Positions 30,782 through 38,584 of a stretch of 64,000 nucleotides of DNA are shown here, in pieces. Origin of the DNA: Tsukamurella pulmonis (GTDB lineage Bacteria > Actinomycetota > Actinomycetes > Mycobacteriales > Mycobacteriaceae); the NCBI RefSeq assembly GCF_900103175.1, contig NZ_FNLF01000002.1, positions 2,308,136-2,372,135 of the forward strand. The letters run 5' to 3'. The notes below the pieces were generated by a model. That model was not told the origin of the DNA and searched no databases. It worked only from the letters and a program-made list of their open reading frames with translations. Both the position numbers and the translations under genes were made by a program. Within the stretch, counting starts at the first letter, position 1, and each line of letters begins with the position of its first letter.

Positions 30782-32019
30782 CACGCGGTCCGTCCGGACG
30801 GGACCGACGCGATCGGGACGCGGACGCTCGGGTTGCGGACCACGGGGCCCGCTCCGATCTTCGAGTTCGTCACGCGGACCTCGAATCGCGGGGTCAGGCG
30901 TACGTCGAAGGCGACGGCCGCGGCGTCGCGGACGTATCCGGCCGGGGCGGCGGTCTCGATCGCCCGGTAGCAGCCCGACGGCAGCGCGAAGGCGGCGATG
31001 CCGTTCTCGCCCGTGGTCACGGCGCGGACGGCCTCGTCGGACCCGCAGCGGGAGATCACGAAGGACGCGCCGGCGAGTGGGGCGCCGGTGATGCGGTCGG
31101 TCTTGACCAGGATGCCGTCGGTCTCGACCTCGCCGGGCGGGACGGTGACGCCGCAGCGGAACCGGAAGGCGAGCCGGTTGACGCCGTTGCCCTCGACACG
31201 GGAGTACGCGTTCGGTCCCAGGAGGACGCACGAGGAGGGCCACGCGGTGGGCACCACGCTGACGCAGTCGCGGGGGAAGGCGCCGCCCCCGTCGCCCGCA
31301 CTGTCGGTGCGCGCGCCGCCCAGGGGTCGCCAGGTGTCGCATTCGGCGACCGCGTACTCGGAGGCGACACCCCGGCCGTCCTGGTCGCGGGCGGAGAGGG
31401 CGAACCGCACCTGCTTGTTCGGCGGCGGGGTGGTCGACGTCGGTGGGACGATCCCGCCGCGTTCGAGGCTGAAGAGGAACTCGACCCGTCCGGTGTCGCT
31501 GGTGCGGGTCGTGGCTCGGTTGCCGACGATCCGCCAGTTGGTCGGGACCCTGTCGATCTTGGCGTGCACGCACGGACCCGTCACTGTCGTGGAGCCGCCG
31601 TCGGACAGGGACGCAGCGGGACCGCCGCTGCAACCCTGCACGTAGACCGTTGCGCCGGGGACGCCGACGCCCTGCGTCTTCGCGTCGATGATCCGAACCG
31701 CGGCGACGGTGAGCCGCCCGGGCGGTCGCGGCGTCGTGGTGGTCGGCAGCGGCGAGGTAGGCAGTGTGATCGTCGTCGTCGGTGCGCTCGTCGTCGGTGT
31801 GCTCGGTCGCGGGGCCTGGGTCGTGGGCTGCGTTGTCGCCGGCGGGGTAGTCGGCGTGGGCGCCGAGGTGGTGGCGGGCTGCTCGGTCGTGACCGGCGGG
31901 GGCGCCGGTGTGCCGGGGTCCGCGCCCGCGACGGCCGGCAGCACTCCCAGCATCGGGATCAGCGCGGCCGGCACCGCCAGTGCGCTCCGAATCCGGTTCC
32001 TCCGGTTGGTCTTCCGCAT
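30781..32019 (-). CDS. Secreted Pro/Thr-rich protein with SpaA/Cna-B-like domain
   Basis: This 412-residue exported protein has a signal peptide (RNRIRSALAVPAALIPMLGV...AGADP, about residues 6-34). A Pro/Thr/Ala-rich stalk (about 35-105) follows, then a central region rich in paired cysteines (VYVQGCSGG, TGPCVHAK, VAECDTW, FPRDCVS, SSCVLLG, FRFRCGV). The C-terminal SpaA/prealbumin-like domain is GILVKTDRITGAPLAGASFV, SGCYRAIETAAPAGYV. The C-terminus ends with no LPxTG/LAxTG motif, membrane helix or basic tail. The ATG at 32019 has GAGGAGG just upstream. It is coupled to a class F sortase. It could be a surface adhesin or pilin-like protein, not confirmed. Confidence 0.8.
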   Translation of the reverse strand: MRKTNRRNRIRSALAVPAALIPMLGVLPAVAGADPGTPAPPPVTTEQPATTSAPTPTTPPATTQPTTQAPRPSTPTTSAPTTTITLPTSPLPTTTTPRPPGRLTVAAVRIIDAKTQGVGVPGATVYVQGCSGGPAASLSDGGSTTVTGPCVHAKIDRVPTNWRIVGNRATTRTSDTGRVEFLFSLERGGIVPPTSTTPPPNKQVRFALSARDQDGRGVASEYAVAECDTWRPLGGARTDSAGDGGGAFPRDCVSVVPTAWPSSCVLLGPNAYSRVEGNGVNRLAFRFRCGVTVPPGEVETDGILVKTDRITGAPLAGASFVISRCGSDEAVRAVTTGENGIAAFALPSGCYRAIETAAPAGYVRDAAAVAFDVRLTPRFEVRVTNSKIGAGPVVRNPSVRVPIASVPSGRTA

Positions 32020-32103
32020 CGCGTCCTCCTCGGTCGTTCCCCCGACGGCGATGTCCGCCGACATGAGGAAGATCGGGGTCCGCAGCGAGATCCGTTAGCC
32101 GCG

Positions 32104-33339
32104 TTACTGGATCGTTATGGCGCGCTGCACCGCCGAGAGGACCGCCGCGGCACCGTCTTCGGCGGTGATGCTCCTGCTCAGCGCGTCCGCGGCGGCGTGC
32201 CGGCGTGGATCGTCCACGGCGGCACGTATCGCCTCCGCGAGGCGGGAAACCGTGACCTTCGTCCGGGGCAGCGGCGCGGTGGCCGCCCCGAGCGCATGGA
32301 GCCGTCGTGCCCAGAACGGTTGATCGCCGGCGGACGGGAGCGGCACCGTCGGGATCCCGGCGCGCAGGGCGGAAGCGGTCGTGCCGGCGCCGCACGAGTG
32401 CACGATCGCGGCGACGCGCGGCAGGACGTGCTCGTAGGGCACGGCGCCGATGTTCAGGACGTCGGCGCGGTCGGGGATGCGCAGGCCGGCTCCTCCGGAT
32501 TGGACGACGCTGCGGACCCGCGCGCGGGAGAGCGCCTCGTCGAAGACCGCGGAGAGGCGTTCGCGCTCCGTGGCCGGAACCATGAGCGACCCGAGACCGA
32601 TGAAGACGGGCGGCGGACCGTCGTCGAGGAAGTCCGCCAGTTCCTGTGGCGTCGACCAGTCCTCGGGCGACGGTGACCACCAGTAGCCGACCACGTCGAT
32701 GCCGGCGCGCCAATCGGCGGGGCGGGGGAGGACGCTGGGCGAGTAGCCGTAGAGGATCGGCCATCCCGCTGCGGTGCGGTCCTCCCGCAGCCGCCGGGTG
32801 GACCGCGTCGGGAGGCCCAGATCGCGGCGCAGGTCCGCGACAACGCCCTCGTACATCCGGTCGACGGTGCGTCCGGCGAGCCGCCCGGCGGCACGATTGA
32901 CGGTCCCGCCCGCGGACCAGGCGCCGATGAGGCTGGGCGGGTACTCGGTGGTCGCCGAGATCGGCTGGAACCGGGTGCCGATCACCGGGATACCCCGGGC
33001 CTCGGCGTAGGCGTGCATTGCGGGCTCCGCGAAAGGGTGCGCGAGGACGACGTCAGCGGCCACGTCGCCGACAGCGTCCAGGAGTGCGTGGCTGAGAGAC
33101 GCGATGCCCGCAGGCTTCACCAGTTTCAGCGCGTCCTTGAGCGAGGGATCGACCGACTCCGGCCCGAGGTCCGGCCGGACCCCGCGCGCGTCGAGGCCGA
33201 GGTCCCTGATCTCGGCCTCCAGTTCGTGGTTGGTGGTGATCGTGACGGTGTGCCCGGCGCGTTGCAGGCGCTGGCCGACCCCGGCGAGTGGGGTGCAGTC
33301 GCCGCGGGAGCCGTAGGTGGCGATGAGGACGTGGGCCAT
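32104..33339 (-). CDS. Glycosyltransferase family 1 (UGT/MGT-like, sterol or macrolide type)
   Basis: This 411-residue GT-B fold enzyme has an N-terminal ATYGSRGDCTPLAGVGQRLQRAGH that matches nucleotide-sugar glycosyltransferases of the Ugt/GtfE and glycopeptidolipid groups. The C-terminal donor site is VHSCGAGTTASALRAGIPTVPLPSAGDQPFWARRL. VFIGLGSLM opens the second domain. It probably glycosylates a lipid, sterol or polyketide from a UDP/TDP-sugar; mycobacterial relatives decorate glycopeptidolipids. It follows a TetR gene on the same strand by 8 bases, so it is likely under its control. AGGAG lies before the ATG. Confidence 0.9.
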   Translation of the reverse strand: MAHVLIATYGSRGDCTPLAGVGQRLQRAGHTVTITTNHELEAEIRDLGLDARGVRPDLGPESVDPSLKDALKLVKPAGIASLSHALLDAVGDVAADVVLAHPFAEPAMHAYAEARGIPVIGTRFQPISATTEYPPSLIGAWSAGGTVNRAAGRLAGRTVDRMYEGVVADLRRDLGLPTRSTRRLREDRTAAGWPILYGYSPSVLPRPADWRAGIDVVGYWWSPSPEDWSTPQELADFLDDGPPPVFIGLGSLMVPATERERLSAVFDEALSRARVRSVVQSGGAGLRIPDRADVLNIGAVPYEHVLPRVAAIVHSCGAGTTASALRAGIPTVPLPSAGDQPFWARRLHALGAATAPLPRTKVTVSRLAEAIRAAVDDPRRHAAADALSRSITAEDGAAAVLSAVQRAITIQ

Positions 33340-33347
33340 CCCGGCTC

Positions 33348-33965
33348 CTAGCTGTCGGCGCGGATCGCGTGGGTGAACAGTTCGACGAGGTCGTCGGCGT
33401 AGACGTCGAGGTCGAAGGCGGGATCGGCGAGGACGCTGAGCATCGCCGCCCCGATCGCGCCGCGCACGGCGCTCGCCGTCGACGGGACGCTCAGCGGCCG
33501 GAACTCGCCGGATCGGACGCCGCCGGCCAGGATCACGTCCAGCTCTACGCGGGCGCGGTCCTCATCGTGGCTCGCGTCGACGGCGACGTCCTGCAGGCGA
33601 CCGCCGTCCTTGGTGCGGAATCCGCCCGAGATCTCGGTGAGCGCGATCTGGTGGTTGCGGTGGGTGCGCATGTACTCCAGGTGGGTGCGGATGTGGGCCT
33701 CGAGCTTCGCGGCGGCGGTGGGTGCCGCGGTGACCGCGGGCACCATCTCCGCCAGCAGAGCGGAGTAGCACTCGCGTACCACTGCGACGATCAGGCTGTC
33801 CTTGTCGCCGAAGTGGTACAGCACCACGCTCATCGCGACGCCTGCGCGGTCCGCGATCTTGCGGACGGACGCCTGGCCGTAGCCGAGCTCGGCGATGCTG
33901 TCGATGGCGCACTGCGCGATCTGCGCACGCCGCGCCTGCTCTGTGAACGACCCTGTAGATCGCAT
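33348..33965 (-). CDS. TetR family regulator next to the glycosyltransferase
   Basis: This 205-residue protein has a TetR helix-turn-helix (residues about 10-57: IAQCAIDSIAELGYGQASVR, KIADRAGVAMSVVLYHFGDK). The C-terminal ligand domain has no assigned ligand. Its gene precedes the glycosyltransferase gene by 8 bases. The palindrome AGATCAGTTGATCT lies 11 bases upstream of the start codon, a likely autoregulatory operator. The ligand may be the substrate of the glycosyltransferase (inference). Confidence 0.88.
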   Translation of the reverse strand: MRSTGSFTEQARRAQIAQCAIDSIAELGYGQASVRKIADRAGVAMSVVLYHFGDKDSLIVAVVRECYSALLAEMVPAVTAAPTAAAKLEAHIRTHLEYMRTHRNHQIALTEISGGFRTKDGGRLQDVAVDASHDEDRARVELDVILAGGVRSGEFRPLSVPSTASAVRGAIGAAMLSVLADPAFDLDVYADDLVELFTHAIRADS

Positions 33966-33976
33966 GATCTAAGAAG

Positions 33977-33990
33977 AGATCAGTTGATCT
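33977..33990. promoter_or_regulatory. Palindromic operator before the TetR gene
   Basis: AGATCAGTTGATCT has 6-base arms AGATCA/TGATCT around a 2-base centre. It is AT-rich in a GC-rich surrounding and lies directly upstream of the TetR start. Another GATCT is 4 bases from the start codon. It is probably a TetR operator. Confidence 0.55.
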
Positions 33991-33997
33991 AACGCCG

Positions 33998-34774
33998 CTA
34001 GAGGAGCCGATCCGGCGGCGACGTGGGACCCGCGGGCTCCACGTAGTACTCCGTCCCCACCATGGGCGCGATGGTCCAGGCGGGCACACGCGACACCGTG
34101 CGGAGCACCCGCGCGATCGTGCCGTCCTTCGCGATCTCGGAGCGGTGCGCGGCGAGCGCCCGCTGCTTCGCGGCGACGTACCGGCGCACATCGATGCGGT
34201 GCGTGATCTCCGCCGCCGGCGTGAACCAGGTGCGCGCCTGGTCGAGGTCCTCGCGCGACATCACGCGGATCCTGGCGACCCCGGTGAGGATGCGCAGCAC
34301 TGACTCCCTCGGCGCCGTCGCCTCCACCAGGCGCACCCCGGTCAGGGCGGCCGCCCGGCGCGCGATGTGGTGCACCGCCATGTGATCGCGGTGCCGGTAG
34401 CCACCGGCCTCGTCGGATCCGACCAGCAGTTCGGCCGAGACCTCGCGCAGGATCGCGGCGAGGCGCTCCGCCGGCTCGTCGATCCCCGCGCGGGCCAGCC
34501 GCACCCGTCCCGCCGGGTCGGGGTACAGCTCGCCGCCGTGGCCGCTGTCGGCGTAGCCCAGCCAGCGCACCTCGTGCACGCCCAGTTCGGCGGCGGCGTC
34601 GCTCAACTCGTCGAGCCGCAGGCGGGGATCGCTCTCCTCGTCGCCGTCCATCATCCCGTCGGTGGCGACCACGATCACCACGCGGTGACCCTCCGCCGCG
34701 AGTCGTGCGAGCGTGCCGCCTCCGAGCAACGTCTCGTCGTCCGGATGGGCGTTGAGCGCGACGACCGAGGACAT
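33998..34774 (-). CDS. PIG-L/LmbE family deacetylase
   Basis: This 258-residue zinc-dependent N-deacetylase has the metal motif AHPDDE (residues 9-14) and a second motif YRHRDHMAVHH. ALNAHPDDETLLGGG is the LmbE signature. Members include MshB (mycothiol) and Mca; neighbours here give no mycothiol link, so the substrate (a GlcNAc derivative or amide) is unknown. The ATG at 34774 has TATACA seven bases upstream and no ribosome site, consistent with leaderless expression. A terminator-like hairpin separates it from the ligase gene. Confidence 0.9.
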   Translation of the reverse strand: MSSVVALNAHPDDETLLGGGTLARLAAEGHRVVIVVATDGMMDGDEESDPRLRLDELSDAAAELGVHEVRWLGYADSGHGGELYPDPAGRVRLARAGIDEPAERLAAILREVSAELLVGSDEAGGYRHRDHMAVHHIARRAAALTGVRLVEATAPRESVLRILTGVARIRVMSREDLDQARTWFTPAAEITHRIDVRRYVAAKQRALAAHRSEIAKDGTIARVLRTVSRVPAWTIAPMVGTEYYVEPAGPTSPPDRLL

Positions 34775-34803
34775 GCGCTCTGTATAGCAGTTCCACAACC
34801 GGC

Positions 34804-34842
34804 CCGGCCCGCCGTCGGCGCTCAGAAGCGACGACGGGCCGG
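34804..34842 (-). terminator. Hairpin terminator after the acyl-CoA ligase gene
   Basis: Left arm 34804-34817 (CCGGCCCGCCGTCG) and right arm 34829-34842 (CGACGACGGGCCGG) pair at 13 of 14 positions, with an 11-base loop. It lies 7 bases after the ligase stop. There is no T-tract, as is common in actinobacteria. Confidence 0.65.
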
Positions 34843-34848
34843 CGCCGG

Positions 34849-36513
34849 TCAGGCGTCCCGGAGCTCGCGGCGCAGGATCTTGCCGGTCACCGTCTTCGGC
34901 AACTCGTCGACGATCCGCACGTCACGCGGGTACTTGTACGCGGCCATCCGCTCGCGGCAGTGCGCGATGAGCTCCTCGGGGGCGGCCTCGACGCCCGGCA
35001 TGAGGCTCACGAAGGCGCGGACCGTCTCGCCCCGGACCTCGTCCGGCACGCCGACGACGGCGGCCTCCCGGACCGCGGAGTGCTCGGCGAGCACGTCCTC
35101 GACCTCGCGCGGCCACACCTTGTAGCCCGACGCGTTGATCATGTCCTTCTTGCGGTCCACGATGAACACCCAGCCGCGTTCGTCCATGAAGCCCACATCG
35201 CCGCTGTGCAGCGCCCCGCCGGGGATCCCGGCCGCGGTCTCCTCGGGCTTGTTCCAGTACCCGGCGACCACCTGCGGCCCCTCCGCGACGATCTCGCCGA
35301 TCTCTCCGAGCGGGAGGTCGGCACCGTCGTCCCCGACGATCCGCACCACGGTCGACGGTGCCGGGAGCCCCACCGACAGCGCGCCGGAGTCCGGATCGAC
35401 CGGGATCTCCACGCCGTACGGCGAGACCGTCATCGGGCTCGTCGTCTCGGTGAGCCCGTAGGCGTTGTGCAGCGGGCGGCCGGTGGCGTCCGCGAACCGG
35501 CGGGCGGCCGTCGGCGAGATCGGCGCTCCGCCCGAGTACACCGACGTGAGCGAGGCGAACGCGTCCCGGTCGAAGTCGGGGTGGTTGAGCAGCGCGTTGA
35601 ACGCCGTCACCGCGCCGATCGTGCACGTGGGGCGGTGCTCGCGCATCGTCTCCAGCATCACCGCCGGATCGAACCGGTAGGCCAGGATCAGCGGCATCGG
35701 GGCGAGCATGCTCAGCGCGATGTGCCCGATCAGCCCCGTGATGTGGAACAGGGGAGCGATCCCCAACACCGCCGCGTCGGGGGCCGGCGCGAACTTCGCG
35801 GCGTCGCGGTAGACGGTCGCAGTGAAGACCACGTTGCGGTGGGTGTTGATCGCGCCCTTGGGCTTGCCGGTCGTCCCCGAGGTGTACGTGAGGAAGGCGG
35901 TGTCCTCCGGAGCGGGCGTCACCGGCGGCGGGGCCTCGCCGCGGTGCGCCGCGACGAACTCCAGCAGGTCCGTCGCCCCGTCCGGCGTCGCGCGCCGAGG
36001 GGCCGGGAAGAGTCGCCGATCGGCCCGGCTCTGGAGGTCGAGCCCGCTGGTGGTGAAGACCGTGCGGACGGCGGTGTCGGGCACCACGTCGCGCGCGACG
36101 TCCTCGTACAGGTCGTCGAGCGCGAGGAGCGCGGTCGCACCGGAATCGAGGAGCAGGTTCTCCAGCTCCCGCGTGCGACTCATCGGATTGATCGAGACGG
36201 TGCAGCCGCCGGCCTTCCACGCGGCGACCATCCCGATCACGAACTGCGGCACGTTCTGCAGGTAGAGCGCGAGGCGGTCCCCGGGCGAGAATCCCTCGGC
36301 CAGCAGGCCCGCCGCGAGCGCGTCCGTCAGCTCGTCCAGCTCGCGGCGGGTGATCGTCCCGTCGAAGTAGCGGATCGCCGCCTGGTCGGGGTGGCTCGCG
36401 ACGCCGGCCCGGAACATCTCGAGTGCACTGTCGAAGGCGATGTCCACGTCCGCGGGCAGCGTCTCGTACCGGCCCGCCCACGACCGCTGCGCATACCCCG
36501 TCACTGCGGTCAC
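34849..36513 (-). CDS. AMP-forming acyl-CoA ligase
   Basis: This 554-residue ANL enzyme activates a carboxylic acid to an acyl-CoA through an acyl-AMP. The P-loop TYTSGTTGKPKGA, the A5 motif NAYGLTETTS, the A8 SGDVGFMDERGWVFIVDRKKDMI and the C-terminal lysine in PKTVTGKILRRELRD are present. The closest groups are 4-coumarate- and long-chain-acid-CoA ligases; the acid is unknown. The GTG at 36513 overlaps the cyclase stop (GTGA). With the cyclase-family hydrolase and divergent AraC regulator it probably forms a small catabolic pathway. Confidence 0.93.
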   Translation of the reverse strand: MTAVTGYAQRSWAGRYETLPADVDIAFDSALEMFRAGVASHPDQAAIRYFDGTITRRELDELTDALAAGLLAEGFSPGDRLALYLQNVPQFVIGMVAAWKAGGCTVSINPMSRTRELENLLLDSGATALLALDDLYEDVARDVVPDTAVRTVFTTSGLDLQSRADRRLFPAPRRATPDGATDLLEFVAAHRGEAPPPVTPAPEDTAFLTYTSGTTGKPKGAINTHRNVVFTATVYRDAAKFAPAPDAAVLGIAPLFHITGLIGHIALSMLAPMPLILAYRFDPAVMLETMREHRPTCTIGAVTAFNALLNHPDFDRDAFASLTSVYSGGAPISPTAARRFADATGRPLHNAYGLTETTSPMTVSPYGVEIPVDPDSGALSVGLPAPSTVVRIVGDDGADLPLGEIGEIVAEGPQVVAGYWNKPEETAAGIPGGALHSGDVGFMDERGWVFIVDRKKDMINASGYKVWPREVEDVLAEHSAVREAAVVGVPDEVRGETVRAFVSLMPGVEAAPEELIAHCRERMAAYKYPRDVRIVDELPKTVTGKILRRELRDA

Positions 36514-37475
36514 TTCACCACGACCGGGTTGACGGGCGCGCCGCTGCCCTGCGCGATCTTCAGCGGGGCGGCGGTGTACATGAACTCGTAGACGCCGTCG
36601 GCGGCGCAGTCGGCCGCGAGGGCCTCGAGATCGGTGATCTCGGTGAAGACGACGCCGAGGTTCCGCATCAGCGCGCAGTGGAGCGTGAGCGCGACGCCGT
36701 TGTTCTGGTCGGTGGTCACCTCGTTGGCGATGGTGTCGGTCACCAGGTTCGGGATCTCGTTGTCCGCGAACCACTGCACCAGTTCCGGGCTGTACTGCAG
36801 GCCGGGCTCGCAGAAGCCCTCGTAGAACGCATCGCCCAGCTCGAAGAAGAGCTGAAGGTAGTTGGTGCGGATCAGCAGTACGTCGCGCGGGCGCAGCTGC
36901 ACGCCCTGCGCGGCGGCGCACGCCTCGAGATCGGTGTGGTCGAAGGTCTCGGCGGTGTCGAGATGGTCCTTGCCGCGGAAGCGCGCCATGTCGAGGAGCA
37001 CGCCCCGTCCCACGACGCCGCGCTGCGCGATCGGCTCGACACTGGCGACGTCCATGCCGCCGACGGTGGTGCGGGCGTCGAAGCCGTTCCACAGCTTGCC
37101 GTCGTACCAGACGTGCCCCAGGGCGTCGTACTGCGTGGACCCCTGCAGGAAGGCGTCGATCTTGTCGTCCGCGTAGTGCAGCCCACCCGGGAACTGCGGC
37201 GCCTCCGCGCCGTCCCACGTCGCCTCGTCCATGATCTGCGTGCGGACCGCGGGGCTGCGGCCCGGCCACACCGGGTCGCCCTTCGGATCGCCGATGAGCC
37301 GCTGCAGCGTGAAGACCTTGCCGCTGCGGACCAGCGCCGCAGCGGCCACCGCCTGCTCCGGTCCGAGGTAGTTGAGCGAGCCCACCTCGTCGTCGGGGCC
37401 CCACTTGCCCCAGTTCGACGGTGCCTCGGCGAGCAGGTCGCCGAGGGCGGGTGCGGTCACGGTCTGATCGGTCAT
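36510..37475 (-). CDS. Cyclase family protein (kynurenine formamidase-like)
   Basis: This 321-residue protein of the cyclase/KynB superfamily (PF04199) starts around PSNWGKWGPDDEVGSLNYLGPE. It contains FDHTDLEACAAAQGV and LLIRTNYLQL. The usual HxGTHxDxPxH metal motif is modified here to YDALGHVWYDG near residue 115, as in the larger cyclases of actinobacteria and fungi. Activity may be hydrolysis or dehydration of a cyclic substrate; not known. It is followed by the acyl-CoA ligase with a 4-base overlap. ATG at 37475 with AGGAGG at 37483-37488 on this strand. Confidence 0.85.
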   Translation of the reverse strand: MTDQTVTAPALGDLLAEAPSNWGKWGPDDEVGSLNYLGPEQAVAAAALVRSGKVFTLQRLIGDPKGDPVWPGRSPAVRTQIMDEATWDGAEAPQFPGGLHYADDKIDAFLQGSTQYDALGHVWYDGKLWNGFDARTTVGGMDVASVEPIAQRGVVGRGVLLDMARFRGKDHLDTAETFDHTDLEACAAAQGVQLRPRDVLLIRTNYLQLFFELGDAFYEGFCEPGLQYSPELVQWFADNEIPNLVTDTIANEVTTDQNNGVALTLHCALMRNLGVVFTEITDLEALAADCAADGVYEFMYTAAPLKIAQGSGAPVNPVVVK

Positions 37476-37509
37476 CGGTCCTCCTGACGGTGCACCGGGC
37501 TCGGCCGGT

Positions 37510-37525
37510 GGTGATGCGTGTCACA
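37510..37525. promoter_or_regulatory. CRP-like box between cyclase and AraC genes
   Basis: On the minus strand TGTGACACGCATCACC matches TGTGA-N6-TCACA at nine of ten positions, 35 bases upstream of the cyclase ATG. GAACGTTC (37553-37560) and GGCGCATGCGCC (37587-37598) are further palindromes in this 143-base divergent gap and may be AraC or other sites. Confidence 0.45.
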
Positions 37526-37618
37526 ATCGAAGGTAGGAAGCGCGCGACGGCGGAACGTTCGCCCGCGCGCACGGTTCTTTCGCGCAGGCGCATGCGCCGC
37601 GAGAGGGGAGGAGCGGGC

Positions 37619-38572
37619 GTGCCGTACACGATCGACGGCCTGGTCACCGGGGCCGAGCGGCGCCTCACGGGCGCCCGCGCCCACGGCGCGTGGCGCGACT
37701 GGTGCAGCGGCGTCCACGGCGAGTTCGACATCTCCTTCGACGGCGACGGCTACCGCGGCGACGTGCTGCGCCAGCGCACCGACGAGTACCAGCTCGTGTC
37801 GTGGACCAGCCAGCGCGAGCACGTGCGCCGCGACGCGCGGGGCATCCGCAACGACCCGCGCGGCCACTACGAGCTGTTCATGCCCCTGAAGGGTGCGCTG
37901 CACGTGGGCGGCGACGTCACCGAGAGCGCCCTGCTGCCGGGGGAGATGGTGCTGGTCTCGATCGACTCGCCGTTCGTGCTGGCCCACGAGGACGACGCCT
38001 CCGCGCTGGCTCTGCTCATCCCCGAGCACCGGGTCTCGCGGACGCTCGGCTCGGTCGCCAAGGAGGGCGTGCGGCTGCGCGGCGGACGCGGGCTGGGCCG
38101 CGTCACGCGGGATCTGGCGGCGGCGCTCATCGATGAGCGGGAGCAACTGACGGCGGCGGAGTTCGACGCCGCGTGCGATCGCGCCGTGGACCTGTTCTGC
38201 CTCGCCGCGAGCGGGGAGGCCGACGGTGCCGGCACCGCCGACGACGAGGTGCGGGCCGCGGTGCTGCGCCACGTGCGCGCGCACGCCACCGAGCCGGACC
38301 TCAGCCTCGCCGGTGTCGCCGCGGCCGTCGGCTGGTCGGCGCGGCACATCCAGGCGGTGCTCTCCCGCACCGGCGAGACCTTCTCCGACGCCGTGCGCGG
38401 CGAGCGCCTCGAGCTCGCCCGGGACCGGCTCACCGATCCGCGCTGGGCGGCCCGCGGCATCGCGTTCATCGCCGATTCCGTCGGCTACGGCTCCGCGAGT
38501 GCCTTCAGCACGGCGTTCAACCGGCGGTTCGGCCGCACGCCGCGCGCGCACCGCGCCGGCGCCGCCGACTGA
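37619..38572 (+). CDS. AraC family transcriptional regulator
   Basis: This 317-residue protein has an N-terminal cupin-like sensor (AraC_binding_2 type, LPGEMVLVSIDSPFVL) and a C-terminal AraC DNA-binding domain with two HTH motifs (LAGVAAAVGWSARHIQAVLSRT and IAFIADSVGYGSASAFSTAFNRRFGRTPRAHR). It is divergent from the cyclase/acyl-CoA ligase operon and is its probable activator. The GTG at 37619 has AGGGGAGGAG upstream; an ATG at 37592 lacks one. The ligand is unknown. Confidence 0.9.
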   Translation: MPYTIDGLVTGAERRLTGARAHGAWRDWCSGVHGEFDISFDGDGYRGDVLRQRTDEYQLVSWTSQREHVRRDARGIRNDPRGHYELFMPLKGALHVGGDVTESALLPGEMVLVSIDSPFVLAHEDDASALALLIPEHRVSRTLGSVAKEGVRLRGGRGLGRVTRDLAAALIDEREQLTAAEFDAACDRAVDLFCLAASGEADGAGTADDEVRAAVLRHVRAHATEPDLSLAGVAAAVGWSARHIQAVLSRTGETFSDAVRGERLELARDRLTDPRWAARGIAFIADSVGYGSASAFSTAFNRRFGRTPRAHRAGAAD

Positions 38573-38584
38573 CTCGGCGTTCGA

